A DNA stretch of 64,000 nucleotides from Dromiciops gliroides. Its lineage: Eukaryota; Chordata; Mammalia; Microbiotheria; Microbiotheriidae. The notes beneath the pieces were generated by a model. The model saw only the letters and a program-made list of their open reading frames with translations, was not told where the DNA came from and made no database searches. Numbering within the stretch: the first letter of the stretch is position 1; each line of letters starts with the position of its first letter. Of this stretch, positions 1 through 10,257 are shown in pieces. The position numbers and the translations under genes are program-made. Location: contig NC_057861.1 in NCBI RefSeq assembly GCF_019393635.1, positions 59,256,532-59,320,531 of the forward strand. Direction: 5' to 3'.

Positions 1-261
1 TTGGTGCACCCCCACCTGCTGAAGTATCCCCTGGGATCTCATTCTGTTGCCTTGTCTCAGCCCTCTCCTCAGTTCCTCGGTGCTGGAATGCTGTTTGCAA
101 GAGCCAGGGGTTTGCTCCTACTAGCCCCTCTCTCTAGTGTCCATAGACTTCTATATCCTTCTCCCTAAGATACCCTGGGTTTGAAAAAATGGCTTACTTC
201 TTGCCTTTCCTGATCAGAATTCAGTCTGGTGTATTCTCTTGATAAATGTCAAGGAGGTGGG

Positions 262-720
262 GGGGGGCTAAACTCAACAATCATTTACTAAGTGCCTACT
301 ATGTGCTAGGCACTGGGTTAAATACTGGGAACACAAAGAGGAAAAAAAGATCATCTCTGCTCTCAAGCAGTTCTCAGTCTGTTGGGGAGACAAGATGCAA
401 ACAATAGGTACAAACAAGTTACAAACAGGATAAATTGGAAATAATCTCAGAGGGAAGGCACTAAGATTATGGAGAGCTAGAAGAGGATCCTTACAGAAAG
501 CGGTACTTGAACCGAGACTTGAAGGAATCCAGAGGAAGCAAAGATGCTGAGATGAGGGAGAGCATTGTGGGCTTGGGGTACAGCCAGTGAAAATACTTGG
601 GAGTCCAGAGATGGACAGTGAGGAGGCCATTGGCCCTGGATTCCAGAGGATGTGGAGGGGAGTAAAGTGTAGCTATGGAGGGCTTTAGAGGCTTGATAGC
701 GTTGTTGTTGGTGGTGGTAG
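262..720 (-). mobile_element. LINE-2 3' fragment
   Basis: Plus strand is the complement of the L2 3' end: CATTTACTAAGTGCCTACTA, GATAAATTGGAAATAATCTC, GAGGGAGAGCATTGTGGG. Confidence 0.8.
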
Positions 721-774
721 TTGGAGATCTCAAGGGGACAGTCCAGGGCCCTGAGATTAGGCCTCTCCTCTCTA

Positions 775-1240
775 GCATTTTTATCACTGATCATGGATAA
801 AAGCATAGGCGTCTTGAATATCAAATTTGCAAATATAACAAAATGGGGAGGAACAGCAGAGTCAGGACTGAAACCATCCTGACAGTTTAGAACATCGGGC
901 CTAATCTATTGAAATGAAAACAAAGTGAGATTAAATGTAGTCTTAAACTTGCGTTCCAAAAAACTCAACTCTGCAAGCACAAGATGATGTCAGCATGGCC
1001 GGGCAATGGTTCATCTTAAAGAGATCTGGGGTTATTAGTTGACTGTCAGCTCTATATGAGTCAGCCATGTGAGTTGACAGCTCAGAAAGCTAGTGGCAAG
1101 TTAGAATTAAGAAAGTGATGGTCCAACCATACCTGGGGGGGGGGGGAGGGATCATGTTCAGTTATGGGTGTTGAATTTTAGCAAGGTCATTTACTGGCTG
1201 GAGAGCCTCTGAAGAGTCAGGACGATGAAGAAACCATAGA
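775..1240 (+). mobile_element. CR1-like LINE fragment
   Basis: ATCATGGATAAAAGCATAGG, AAATTTGCAAATATAAC, AAGAGATCTGGGGTTATTAG and ATATGAGTCAGCCATGTGA follow the C-terminal region of CR1-type ORF2. Frames are broken. Confidence 0.6.
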
Positions 1241-1351
1241 TTTAAAGGAAGGGACTTTAGAAGGCCATATAATCCAGTTCCTTCACTAAACAGATGAGGA
1301 AGATGAGACCAAGTAAGGAAAAGTGATTTCCTCAAGTTTGCACAGAGAGTA

Positions 1352-1600
1352 AATGGAAGCTCCTATGGGTTTTATTATCAACTCTATGCAGATGGCTCCT
1401 CAGTCTATATATCTAGCCCTGGGCTCTCTCCTAAGCCTCACCAACTTTCCCTTGGACATTCCAAACTGGATGTTTAGTAGGCATCTCAAACTTAGTATGT
1501 CCCAGACAGAACTTGTCTTTCCTCCAACCTCATCCCTTCTAATTTCTCTTTTTCTATGGAGGATGACACCGTCCTTCCAATTCCAATCCTAAATAATTCA
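1352..1600 (+). mobile_element. LINE-2 ORF2 fragment
   Basis: CTCTATGCAGATGGCTCCTC covers the RT ADD box region; TGGACATTCCAAACTGGATG and TGTCCCAGACAGAACT follow as in L2. Confidence 0.75.
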
Positions 1601-1672
1601 CAATTTCTGGACCCCCAGTGTCTAGTGATACAGCCTAGCATGTGGGAGGTGCTTCATTAAAAAATGTTTATT

Positions 1673-1827
1673 AGGGGGCAGCTAGGTGGCGCAGTGGATA
1701 AAGCACCGGCTCTGGAGTCAGGAGGACCTGAGTTCAAATCCAGCCTCGGACACTTGACACTTACTAGCTGTGTGACCCTGGGCAAGTCACTTAACCTCCA
1801 TTGCCCCGCAAAAACAAACAAACAAAC
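1673..1827 (+). mobile_element. Short CORE-SINE, full length
   Basis: Reference copy: tRNA-like box A (TAGGTGGCGCAGTGGATA) and box B (GAGTTCAAATCC), MIR-type CORE (CTGTGTGACCCTGGGCAAGT), A-rich tail. Tail type A (CATTGCCC). 14 bp target duplication AAAAAATGTTTATT. Confidence 0.92.
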
Positions 1828-1849
1828 AAAAAATGTTTATTGAATTAAA

Positions 1850-2475
1850 CTTAAGGATGGATTGAGGAGAATCTAGAAGCAGAGAGACCAATTAGAAGAT
1901 CACTGAAATAGTTCAGGTGAGGGGCCCTGGGGAAGGTGTTAGTTTTAAGAATGGAGAGATGGGAATGAATGTCAGGGAGGTTGTGGAGGTAGAATTGACA
2001 AAACTTGGTGACTGATTGGATATAGAAAGTAAGGGAAAGTGAGGAGTCTTTATTTGACTCAGAGGCACAGAGTTACAAAATTAATATTCTGAAAGCACAG
2101 GTCTGACATGTCCTTCCCCTTCTCAAGAAGCTTCAGCAACTCCCTACTGCTTCTAGGATAAAATATAATTTCCCCTTTTTGACATTTAGAGTTCTTCACA
2201 AAATGGCTGTAGCTTCTCTTTGTGGACTGATTTCATATTATTCCCCTATGTGCCCTTAATGTTACAGACAAATTGGCCTACTTGCCATTCCCCAAATGTC
2301 TAGGTGTACATAAACTAGGAGCTCCGGACTCCATGGCTCTGTCATTCTCCGATTCAATAAACTCCAGGTTCTTCCTCTCACTTCCAGGATCAAATATCAC
2401 ATTTGCTGTTTGGAGTTCAAAGCCCTTTATAACCTGGTCCTTTTCTACCTTTCCAGGGGAGAACAGCAGGGAAAG
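1850..2475. mobile_element. Two LINE-2 fragments in opposite orientations
   Basis: 1850-2060 is antisense L2 (GGTAGAATTGACAAAACTTG, GGTGACTGATTGGATATAG). 2097-2475 is sense L2 (TCTAGGATAAAATATAATTT, AAAGCCCTTTATAACCTGGT). Confidence 0.65.
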
Positions 2476-2736
2476 TCAGGCCAGCAGGAGCAGTTCTCAT
2501 CAGAAGATGTTAGAGGCTCTGCAGCACTGAGCATGAGTTGTCCTTCCTTCCCCTGAGTGTTGGCCATATATTCTATATGTATGTGACATTTCGGCTACAT
2601 ATATTCCCTGCGTGTGTGCGCTTCCATGCATCTTTCCTATCCATGTCCATTCTTTCCCACTGATTTGATCAGGTCTATTAAAGTGTACCTCAGATTTATG
2701 AGAGAAACATTTTATGACTATTTTCCTCCTTCCCTC

Positions 2737-2872
2737 CTCTCTCTCTCTCTCTCTCTCTCTCACCCTCCCTCTTTCTCCCCACTTTCTCTCCCTCCCTCCC
2801 TCTCCCCCTCTCTCTCCCTCCCTCCCTCCCTCTCCCCCTCTCTCTCTTTCCCTCCTTCTCTCTCTCTTTCTC
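2737..2872. repeat. CT-rich microsatellite
   Basis: About 135 bp of CTCTCT and CCCTC runs with almost no purine on the plus strand. Ends at the tail of a SINE. Confidence 0.9.
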
Positions 2873-3018
2873 TTTTTTTTTTTGGTGGGGCAATTGGGGT
2901 TAAGTGACTTGCCCAGGGTCACACAGCTAGTAAGTGTTAAGTGTCTGAGGCCGGATTTGAACTCAGGTACTCCTGAATCCAGGGCCATTGCTCTATCCAC
3001 TGCACCACCTAGCTGCAC
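2873..3018 (-). mobile_element. Short CORE-SINE
   Basis: Tail type B (AATTGCCCCACC). Its A-tail end abuts the CT-rich microsatellite. Confidence 0.9.
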
Positions 3019-3389
3019 CCTTCTTTCTCTTCTTAAATCACCTAGGTTAGCAGTACAGAGTCTCTTACCGGCCCCATTCCATTACTGATAGGCACGGGTA
3101 CTTTGACTTGTTCCATTTTTGACCTAGGTTGATTTAGCCCTCCTCAGGTAACCTGGTGCTCCCCACCATCCCTGCCTACATATTTGCTATGGGGGCACTC
3201 ACCATGATGATGTAGAGTTTCCTTCAGACACCCAGTGGGCTTAGGCTGCTGCAACTCAGAACTCTCAAGCTCAAGAGATCTGGGTGACTACTTCTCTTTG
3301 TATATTATTACATTAACAAGCTTTGGCTTGTGTAGGACAGCTGTGTCTAGGGGGGCCCAAGTGGTACCCCCTATGTACTACATTTATTA

Positions 3390-3535
3390 TGCATCAACTT
3401 CATATTTATACACCCACATCCATGTTTTATCCCCTCCCCCCATAGAATACAAGTTCCTTGAGGTCAGGACTATTTCAATTTTATCTTTGGGTCTAGTGCC
3501 CAGGAGGGCCTTACCTGTTGGATAGGAGGTACCCT
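3390..3535 (+). mobile_element. LINE-2 3' terminal piece
   Basis: CCCATAGAATACAAGTTCCT then TTGAGGTCAGGACTATTTC, the typical L2 3' end. The rest of 3019-3740 holds nothing I can name. Confidence 0.6.
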
Positions 3536-3749
3536 TGAAATGAATTTTGCTGAATTGACTGGAGCAATGTACCAAGGGATCATGAAAGGTTTAAAAATGT
3601 TACCCAAATGCAACTGTAGCTTTCTTTTCCTGTCTAGATCTTCCAGAGCTGGGTCAGGTAGTCATTGCTATACCAGGCAACAGCAGAAAATGATAGAATA
3701 TTATACAGGAAGGGACCTTCGAGATGCTCTAGTCTAGGAGTTCTTTACC

Positions 3750-3751
3750 GT

Positions 3752-3797
<46 letters not shown>
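3750..3797. repeat. TG dinucleotide microsatellite
   Basis: About 22 TG units, nearly pure. Confidence 0.95.
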
Positions 3798-3965
3798 CTG
3801 ACCCTTTCAGAAGTCTGAGAAAGCCTATTGGCCTCTTTTCGGAATAAATTTTGTACATGCAAAAAATAAAAGATACAGGATTACAAAGAAAACCAATTAT
3901 ATTGATAATTATTTTTTTAAAAAAGCCACAAATTCATGGGCCTCAGATTAAGAATCCTGGATCTA

Positions 3966-4116
3966 GGGGGCAGCTAGGTGGTGCAGTGAATAAAGCACTG
4001 GTCCTGGATTCAGAAGGACCTGAGTTCAAATCTGGCCTTAGACACTTGACACTAGCTGTGTGACCCTGGGCAAGTCACTTGACCCTCATTGCCCTGCCAA
4101 AAAAAAAAAAAAAAAA
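3966..4116 (+). mobile_element. Short CORE-SINE
   Basis: Tail type A; duplication AGAATCCTGGATCTA / AGAATCCTAGATTTA. Confidence 0.92.
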
Positions 4117-4910
4117 AGAATCCTAGATTTAGTTCAACCTCATAATTTTAGAGTTGGGGGAAACTGAGATCCAGGGAAGGGAAGTGACATAGTAAAGGTC
4201 ACAGATTGCCACTAGTAGGGCTTCAGACCCTCCCCAAACATTCTACATGCAGGGCTCTTTCCTATCAAGGGAAAGGAAATTCATGGTATTAGGGCCTTTC
4301 TTAATGTGGGCTGGTCCCTGGATGTGTTCTCCCTAACAGTGGGGAGAAAAGAGAGGGAGCTTCTGCTCACATTAACAAGTTAGGAGGACTTGGTTCCCCA
4401 GCTCCTGGGCACAGCCCCAGGCAGCTCCATTCCTTTCCTGCTGGCCCCCTCTAGTGGCCACTGCTTCAGGAAGGCAAGCCCATGCTACCTTTATTTATTT
4501 ATTTATTTGCTTTGGAGAGTGTTCAGAATCTGTGACTTGTGCCTGGTTATTGGGTCTTGAAATGGTAACAAAATTTAGAGCTGGGAAGGACCTTAGAGAT
4601 CAGCTTGTCCCTCTTCCTTTCATAGAGGAGGAAATGAAGATGAGAGGGAAGAGAAATGGACCCTCGATTCACAATATTGGAGCTGGGAGGAGACCTCTAG
4701 TTTTACTGACGGGCAAGTGAAGGCTCAGAAAAGGGCCATGACCCCCTCCCTCCCCTCCACACACACAGTATATTATAAATGATGGCTGGGATGCCAACTC
4801 AGGTCTTCAGATCTAAAGCCTTCCCAGAAGGGATAGATAACTAACATAGTGGTAGAGCCAAGACTTAAAGAGTTAAGAGACATGGATTCAAGCACTGGTC
4901 TCCTGCTAAT

Positions 4911-5152
4911 TAATTCACTGTATGTTTTCGTGCAGTCGTGTCCAACTCTTTGTGACTCTATTTGGGGTTTTCTTGGCAAAGATACTGGAGTGGTTTGCTA
5001 TTTCCTTCTCCAGATGAAGAAACTGAGGCCAACAAGGTTAAGTGACTTTCCCAGGGTCACACAGCTAATGTGTCTGCAGCCAGATTTGAACTCAGATGAG
5101 TCTTCCTGACTTCAGGCTGGGCACTCTCCACCATGCCACCTAGCTGCCCTTA
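4911..5152 (-). mobile_element. Longer SINE with an RTE/BovB-like 3' tail
   Basis: Shares the GGGCAGCTAGGTGGCATGG head and CORE, but ends without poly(A) in AATAGCAAACCACTCCAGTA then GTCACAAAGAGTTGGACACG, like RTE LINE tails. Flanked by TTCACTGTAT on both sides. Probably the MAR1-type SINE. Confidence 0.7.
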
Positions 5153-5686
5153 GTTCACTGTATAACCCCAGGTAAATAATTTCTCTTGTCTGGGCCTCAG
5201 TTTTCTCATTTGTCAAGATGAAGGAATCAGACTGGTACAAATGTCCCTATTGAGGGTACCACCATCTTTGCAGTTACTGAAGCTACAACCTCAGAGGCAT
5301 CCTGACTCCTCACAAATACTCACCCCATATATCCAGTCTGTTGCCAAGTCCTTTTTACCCTTACAATCTCTCTCTTATGCACCTCCTTCGCTCCACTTCT
5401 GACAAAGTGGGGCCTCACGCCTGAACTATCGCAATAGCTTGCTGGTGTGTCTGTCTGCCTCAAGTTTCTTTCCAATCCAGTCCAACCTTCACTCAGCTGT
5501 AAAAGGGATTTCCCGAAATCACAGGTCTGAGAAAGTTACTCTGTTACCTCGAGGCCCAAATCATGGGTTTGGCTTTTAAATCTCTTCACAGTCTGCTCAT
5601 TTCCTACATGTCCCATCTTCTTACACTTTACAGTTCAGCAGTGCTGGTCTTCTTGCTAAACCTTCAATATGACATTCCATACCTTT

Positions 5687-5837
5687 ATTCTTTTTTTTTT
5701 TCTGGGGCAATGAGGGTTAAGTGACTTGCCCAGGGTCACACAGCTAGTAAGTGTCAAGTGTCTTGAGGTCGGATTTGAACTCAGGTCCTCCTGAATCCAG
5801 GGCTGGTGCTTTATCCACTGTACCACCTAGCTGCCCC
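5687..5837 (-). mobile_element. Short CORE-SINE within L2
   Basis: Tail type A; exact duplication CATTCCATACCTTT. Confidence 0.92.
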
Positions 5838-6042
5838 CATTCCATACCTTTGTATTGGCTTCCTCTAGTTCCTGGAATGCTCTTCCTCCTCATCTTTGCA
5901 TCCTGGCTTCTCTGAAGACTCAGCTCAGCTCTGCAGTCGGCCTTTCCAGTTCTCTCCCCACCTCTCCCCCATCCTGGTACCTTCCAGATAAGACCACCTT
6001 TCAATATACTGTATATGTAATCTATGCACCATTTATCCCACA

Positions 6043-6192
6043 TGATATATATATATGTATATATACACACACACACACACACACACTTCTGTATATATGT
6101 ATGTATACAGTGTATAACATATATACCGTATATAATATACTAGATCTATAATTTATACTGTATATATATGTATATATATATATATCATATGT
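6043..6192. repeat. AT/AC compound microsatellite
   Basis: AT and TATG runs flank a pure AC tract (6065-6087) and the block ends in TATATATATATATC. Lies within an L2 copy; strongly self-complementary. Confidence 0.9.
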
Positions 6193-6292
6193 AGATTTTT
6201 TTACATGTTGAGGGCAGCAATAGTGTTTTTGCCTTTCTTTGAATCCCCAGAACTTATCACAGTGCCTGATACATAGTTTGCCCCGAATACAG

Positions 6293-6550
6293 GCAGCTAC
6301 ATAGTACAATGGCTAGTGTATTGGACCCAGAGTCAGGAAGATTTGAGTTCAAAACTGGCTTTAAACATTTTCTAGCTTTGTGACCCTGGGCAAGTCACTT
6401 AACTGTTGCCTGCCTCAGTTTCCCTATCTAGAATATGGGGGCCATAAGAGCACCTACCTTCCAGGTAGGTTGTTGCGAGGACAAAATGAGATATTTGTAA
6501 AGTGCTTTGTAGACCTTAAATCTCTCTTTAAGTGCTAGCCATTAATATTT
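6293..6550 (+). mobile_element. MIR-type SINE, near full length
   Basis: TTGGACCCAGAGTCAGGAAG, TGTGACCCTGGGCAAGTCAC, GTAGGTTGTTGCGAGGACAA, GTGCTTTGTAGACCTTAA. Confidence 0.75.
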
Positions 6551-6698
6551 GTTGATTAACTTAGCTGAAAAGGGGCTGTGGGGAATACCCTCAAAGCCTG
6601 GGCCCCAACATTTGTTGTCACTGTCCAAGGAAATGAGGTGATAGTTGGCTTGTTTTGCTCATGGCAGGAGTAATGGGATGAAGTGTCAACATTTTTTT

Positions 6699-6836
6699 TC
6701 CTCCCCCCAGGGCAATGAGGGTTGTGACTTGCCCAAGGTGACACAGCTAGTATCAGGTGCCTGAGGTCACATCTGAACTCAGGTCCTCTTGAATCCAGGG
6801 CTGGTGCTATATCCACTGCACCATCAAGTTGCCCCC
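6699..6836 (-). mobile_element. Short CORE-SINE (first of an adjoining pair)
   Basis: Tail type A, several small internal gaps. Duplication around AACATTTTTTT, right at the tail of the next SINE. Confidence 0.88.
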
Positions 6837-6858
6837 AACATTTTTTTTTTTTGGTGGG

Positions 6859-7011
6859 TTTTTTTTTTTTTTTTTGGTGAGGCAATTGGGGTTAAGTGAC
6901 TTGCCCAGGGTCACACAGCTAGTAAGTGTCAAATGTCTAAGGCTGGATTTGAACTCAGGTACTCCTGACTCCAGGGCCGGTGCTCTATCCATTGCACCAT
7001 CTAGCTGTCCC
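6859..7011 (-). mobile_element. Short CORE-SINE (second of an adjoining pair)
   Basis: Tail type B; a T-rich stretch separates it from the preceding SINE. Confidence 0.9.
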
Positions 7012-7125
7012 TGTGGCTTTTTTTTAAATAAGATTTTGAATTCCACATTTTTCTCCCTCCTTTCCCCCCTCCCCAAGAGAGCAACCAATCTGCTATAGAT
7101 TATATATGTACAATCATGATGGGAT
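7012..7125 (-). mobile_element. short LINE-1 3' UTR piece
   Basis: AGATTTTGAATTCCACATTT and CTCCCTCCTTTCCCCCCTCC resemble the 7590-7640 part of the L1 fragment next door, abutting two SINEs. Confidence 0.45.
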
Positions 7126-7470
7126 GAAGTCTCGAAGCACCAGATGTAGGCTTCCCTTCAGGAAGAACTCCTAATGGAAGGTGTCCAGGAGGAAAATAAG
7201 CTGCCTCACAGGGTAGTGGGTTCCCTAACTAGAGGTCTTCTATGGTCACTTGTCATTTCTCCTTTCCAGGGGATTCTGGGAGGGGCCAGGCCAGCTGGTT
7301 GCTGAGGTCCTTTTTTCCAGCTGATAATCTGAGAGTAGTTTGACCCTCATCCCCAGGGCAGAACCCAATTGCTTCAGATGATTTCATTCCTCACATTTCT
7401 ATAAGTGACTCAAGGGTAAGGATTGGAGAAATGTTGGAACTTGAAAGGAACTACTGAGGTCTTCTAGATC

Positions 7471-8745
7471 AGGGGTGTCAAACTCAGATAGAAATGGGGG
7501 CCATTAAACCATACAAAGGGATCCTTGTGGCCCACATATTGACTTTGAAAACCACATGTTATCTTTTATGGTTTTTTATTTAAAGTTTTGAGTTCCAAAT
7601 TCTAGGCCTCCCTTCCTCCTTCCCTCCCCTTCCCCATCCTTGAGGCTGTAAGCATAGGTTATACATATGCAATTATGTAAAACATTACCATATTAGTCAT
7701 TTTTTACAAGAAAACTTGAATAAAAGAAAAAATGAAAGTGAAAAATAGCATGCTTCAGAGTGTGTTCAATCACTATCAGTTCTTTCTATGGAGGTAGATA
7801 GTACGCTTCATCATTAGTCTTTTGGGATTGTCTTGGATCATTGTATTGCTGAGAATAGTTAAGGCATTCACAGTTCTTCATCAAACAATATTGCTGTCTC
7901 TGTGCACAATGTTCTCCTGGCTCTGCTCACTTTAACTATACATCAGTTCACACAGTCTTTCCAGGCCTTTCTGAAATCATCCTGCTTGTTATTTCTTATG
8001 GCACAATAATACTCCATCACAATCATATACCACAGCTTGTTTAGCCATTCCCCAGTTGATGGGCATCCCTTTGATTTCCAATTCTTAGCCACCACAAAAA
8101 GAGCTGCCATAAATATTTTTGTACAGATAGGTCTTTTTCTCTTTTTGGGAATGTCTTTGGAATCTAAATCTAGCAGTGGTATTGCTGGATCAAAGGGGTT
8201 TTATAGAATAGTTTTATATCCCTTTGGGTATAGTTCCAAATTGCTCTCCAGAATGGTTGGATCAGTTCACAACTCTACCAATAGTGGATTAGGGTCCCAC
8301 TTTTTCCACATCCCTTCTAATATCTAACATTTTCCTTTTTTGTCACTTAAGCCTCTCTGATGGGTGTGAGGTGGTACCTCAGAATTGCTTTAATTTGTAT
8401 TTCGATGATCACTTGTGATTTAGAGCATTTTTTCATGTGACTATAGATAGCTTTGATTTCTTTGTCTGAAAACTTCTTGTTCCTATCCTTTGGCAATTTG
8501 TCGACTGGGGAATGACTTGTATTTTTACAAATTTGACTCAGTTCTCTATATGTTTGAGAAATAAGGCCTTTATTAGAGATAGTTGTTGCAAAAATCCTTT
8601 CCCAGCTTTCTCCTTTGCTTATAATTTTGGTTGCAATGTATCATATTTTTATTATGTTTAATATTCCCCAATTACATTTTAATCTGGTTCTGGACCACTC
8701 AGGAGTGCTGTAGGCCACAAGCCATGTGTGCCTGACTTCTCTGTT
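7471..8745. mobile_element. hAT-type MITE split by an L1 3' fragment
   Basis: The left part (7471-7555) starts AGGGGTGTCAAACTC and reads ...GACTTTGAAAACCACAT. The right part (8670-8745) reads AATTACATTTTAATCTGGTT then GGCCACAAGCCATG and a decayed GACxCCTG-like end. The two are continuous in the common marsupial element. L1 fills 7556-8670. Confidence 0.55.
7556..8670 (-). mobile_element. LINE-1 3' fragment
   Basis: The plus strand is the complement of the L1 ORF2 end and 3' UTR: TTTAGCCATTCCCCAGTTGA, ATTGCTGGATCAAAGG, TGATGGGTGTGAGGTGGTA. Broken by substitutions and 5' truncated, about 1.1 kb. Confidence 0.8.
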
Positions 8746-9189
8746 CTTGTCCACTCCTCTCACTTGGCAGATGGCAGCCTGTATTTCATTAGAATTCTGT
8801 GAGCTAGTTAGTATAATAATTGCCCCCATTTTAAAGGGTTGTGACTTGCCTATGGCCACACAGTAGAGGTGGACAATCACTTTTGGCAGAGGGGAAGGAG
8901 GGGACTGCAGAAAGGATCTTGTTGGGGGTGAGCCTTCGAAGTCCCTCCTTACTTCTCTGAATCTGTGGCTTGGGTTTGAGCTGAGCTCTTTAACATTGAA
9001 AATCTAGGATTCTGTCACAAACCAGAGAAGATACAACAGGCAGACTTTGTCCTTAGCAGGGTTTGCTGCCTCTATACGTTTTTTATTCAGAGTTTGAGGT
9101 AATTAACCTGAGCTCCCACCTGTTGATTACCTTCACCCATTTCAGCTCATTTAACCCTCTGGAGCCCGAGTCAGTCAAGTCCCTTTTCC

Positions 9190-9680
9190 ATGGTGTCTCT
9201 TGATCCTGGCCTTGTTGTCTTTGACATTTTCATCAGTGGCTTGGATAAAGGCATAGACGGTGTGCTTCTCAATCTGTGCTCGGTACAGAGCTGGGAGGTA
9301 TGACTGGCATGTTGGAAGTAGGCTCCAAAAAGGGCCCGACAGGTTATAATGGATCGTCTCAGGGGCAGCTAGGTAGTGCAATGGATAGAGCACTGGCCCT
9401 GGATTCAGGAGGACCTGAGTTCAAATTTGGCCTCAGACACTTAACACTAGCTGTGTGAACCTGGGCAAGACACTTAACCCCAATTGCCTCACCAAAAAAA
9501 AAAAAAAAAAAAAGAATGGATCGTCTCTAATACGACCAGATTTAGTTGGAGTAAATGTAAGGTCCCACTCCTGAGTTCACAAGAACAGACCAAGTATAGG
9601 ATGAAGGAGGTGTGGCCAGAAAACCACATGTGAAAGAAGCTTAGTGCACTGCACACTCAGCGAGTCATCTCACAGAGACT
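9190..9680 (+). mobile_element. CR1-like LINE fragment split by a SINE
   Basis: TTGACATTTTCATCAGTGGC, TTGGATAAAGGCATAGACGG and, after the SINE, TTAGTTGGAGTAAATGTAAG match CR1-type ORF2 3' text as at 775-1240. Confidence 0.6.
9361..9514 (+). mobile_element. Short CORE-SINE within a CR1-like LINE
   Basis: Tail type B; exact 13 bp duplication AATGGATCGTCTC. Confidence 0.93.
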
Positions 9681-9870
9681 CTTCTGGTCCAGTGGAGAGC
9701 CCGCTGACCTTGGAGTCAGCAGACCTAGGTTTGAGTCCCAGCCTTGCCACCTCCTAGCTGTGTGAATGGGGAAGAGTCCCTTTGCGTGCATGACAGGGAT
9801 AACAACAGCTCCCACTGCATAGGGTGGCTGTCGAGATCAGAGGAGGGGAGGCATTTAAAGCACTGTATTC
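9660..9870 (+). mobile_element. MIR-type SINE
   Basis: CTGACCTTGGAGTCAGCAGA, CCACCTCCTAGCTGTGTGAA, AGGGTGGCTGTCGAGATCAG. Confidence 0.65.
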
Positions 9871-10043
9871 CCACTGTCCTCTGCCATGGCAGACTCTGCC
9901 TGTTGTTCTGTGTTCATTTCTAGAAGCTTCACTTTAGAGAGGCCATGCACAAACCAGAGAATGTAAAGAAAAGTGAGCAGGAAAGGGAGGGGACAGGAGA
10001 TCGTGCCATAGGATATGTGGTTAAGAAAACCAGGAATGCTTAG

Positions 10044-10200
10044 TTTTTTGGGTTTTTTTTTTTTTTTTGGTGGGGCAATGAGGGTTAAGTGACTTGCCCA
10101 GAGTCACACAGCTAGTGTCAAGTGTCTGAGGCCAGATTTGAACTCAGGTCCTCCTGAATCCAGGGCCGGTGCTTTATCCACTGCACCACCTAGCTGCCCC
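10044..10200 (-). mobile_element. Short CORE-SINE
   Basis: Tail type A; duplication ACCAGGAATGCTTAG / ACCAGGAATGTTTAG. Confidence 0.92.
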
Positions 10201-10257
10201 ACCAGGAATGTTTAGTCTGGAGATGAGATTTTGGTCAAAGGTATGATTGCTGTCTTC

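Larger units (their letters stand above)
5265..6290 (+). mobile_element. LINE-2 3' kilobase
   Basis: CATATATCCAGTCTGTTGCC, CTTCACTCAGCTGTAAAAGG, CCTGGAATGCTCTTCCTCCT, CAGTGCCTGATACATAG in L2 order. Interrupted by a SINE (5687-5837) and an AT/AC microsatellite. Confidence 0.8.

Noticed and set aside
2500-3018. 172-codon Arg/Glu-rich open frame
   Set aside because: It is the CT microsatellite plus a SINE read in reverse.
8037-8327. 96-codon plus-strand open frame
   Set aside because: Antisense of the L1 3' fragment.
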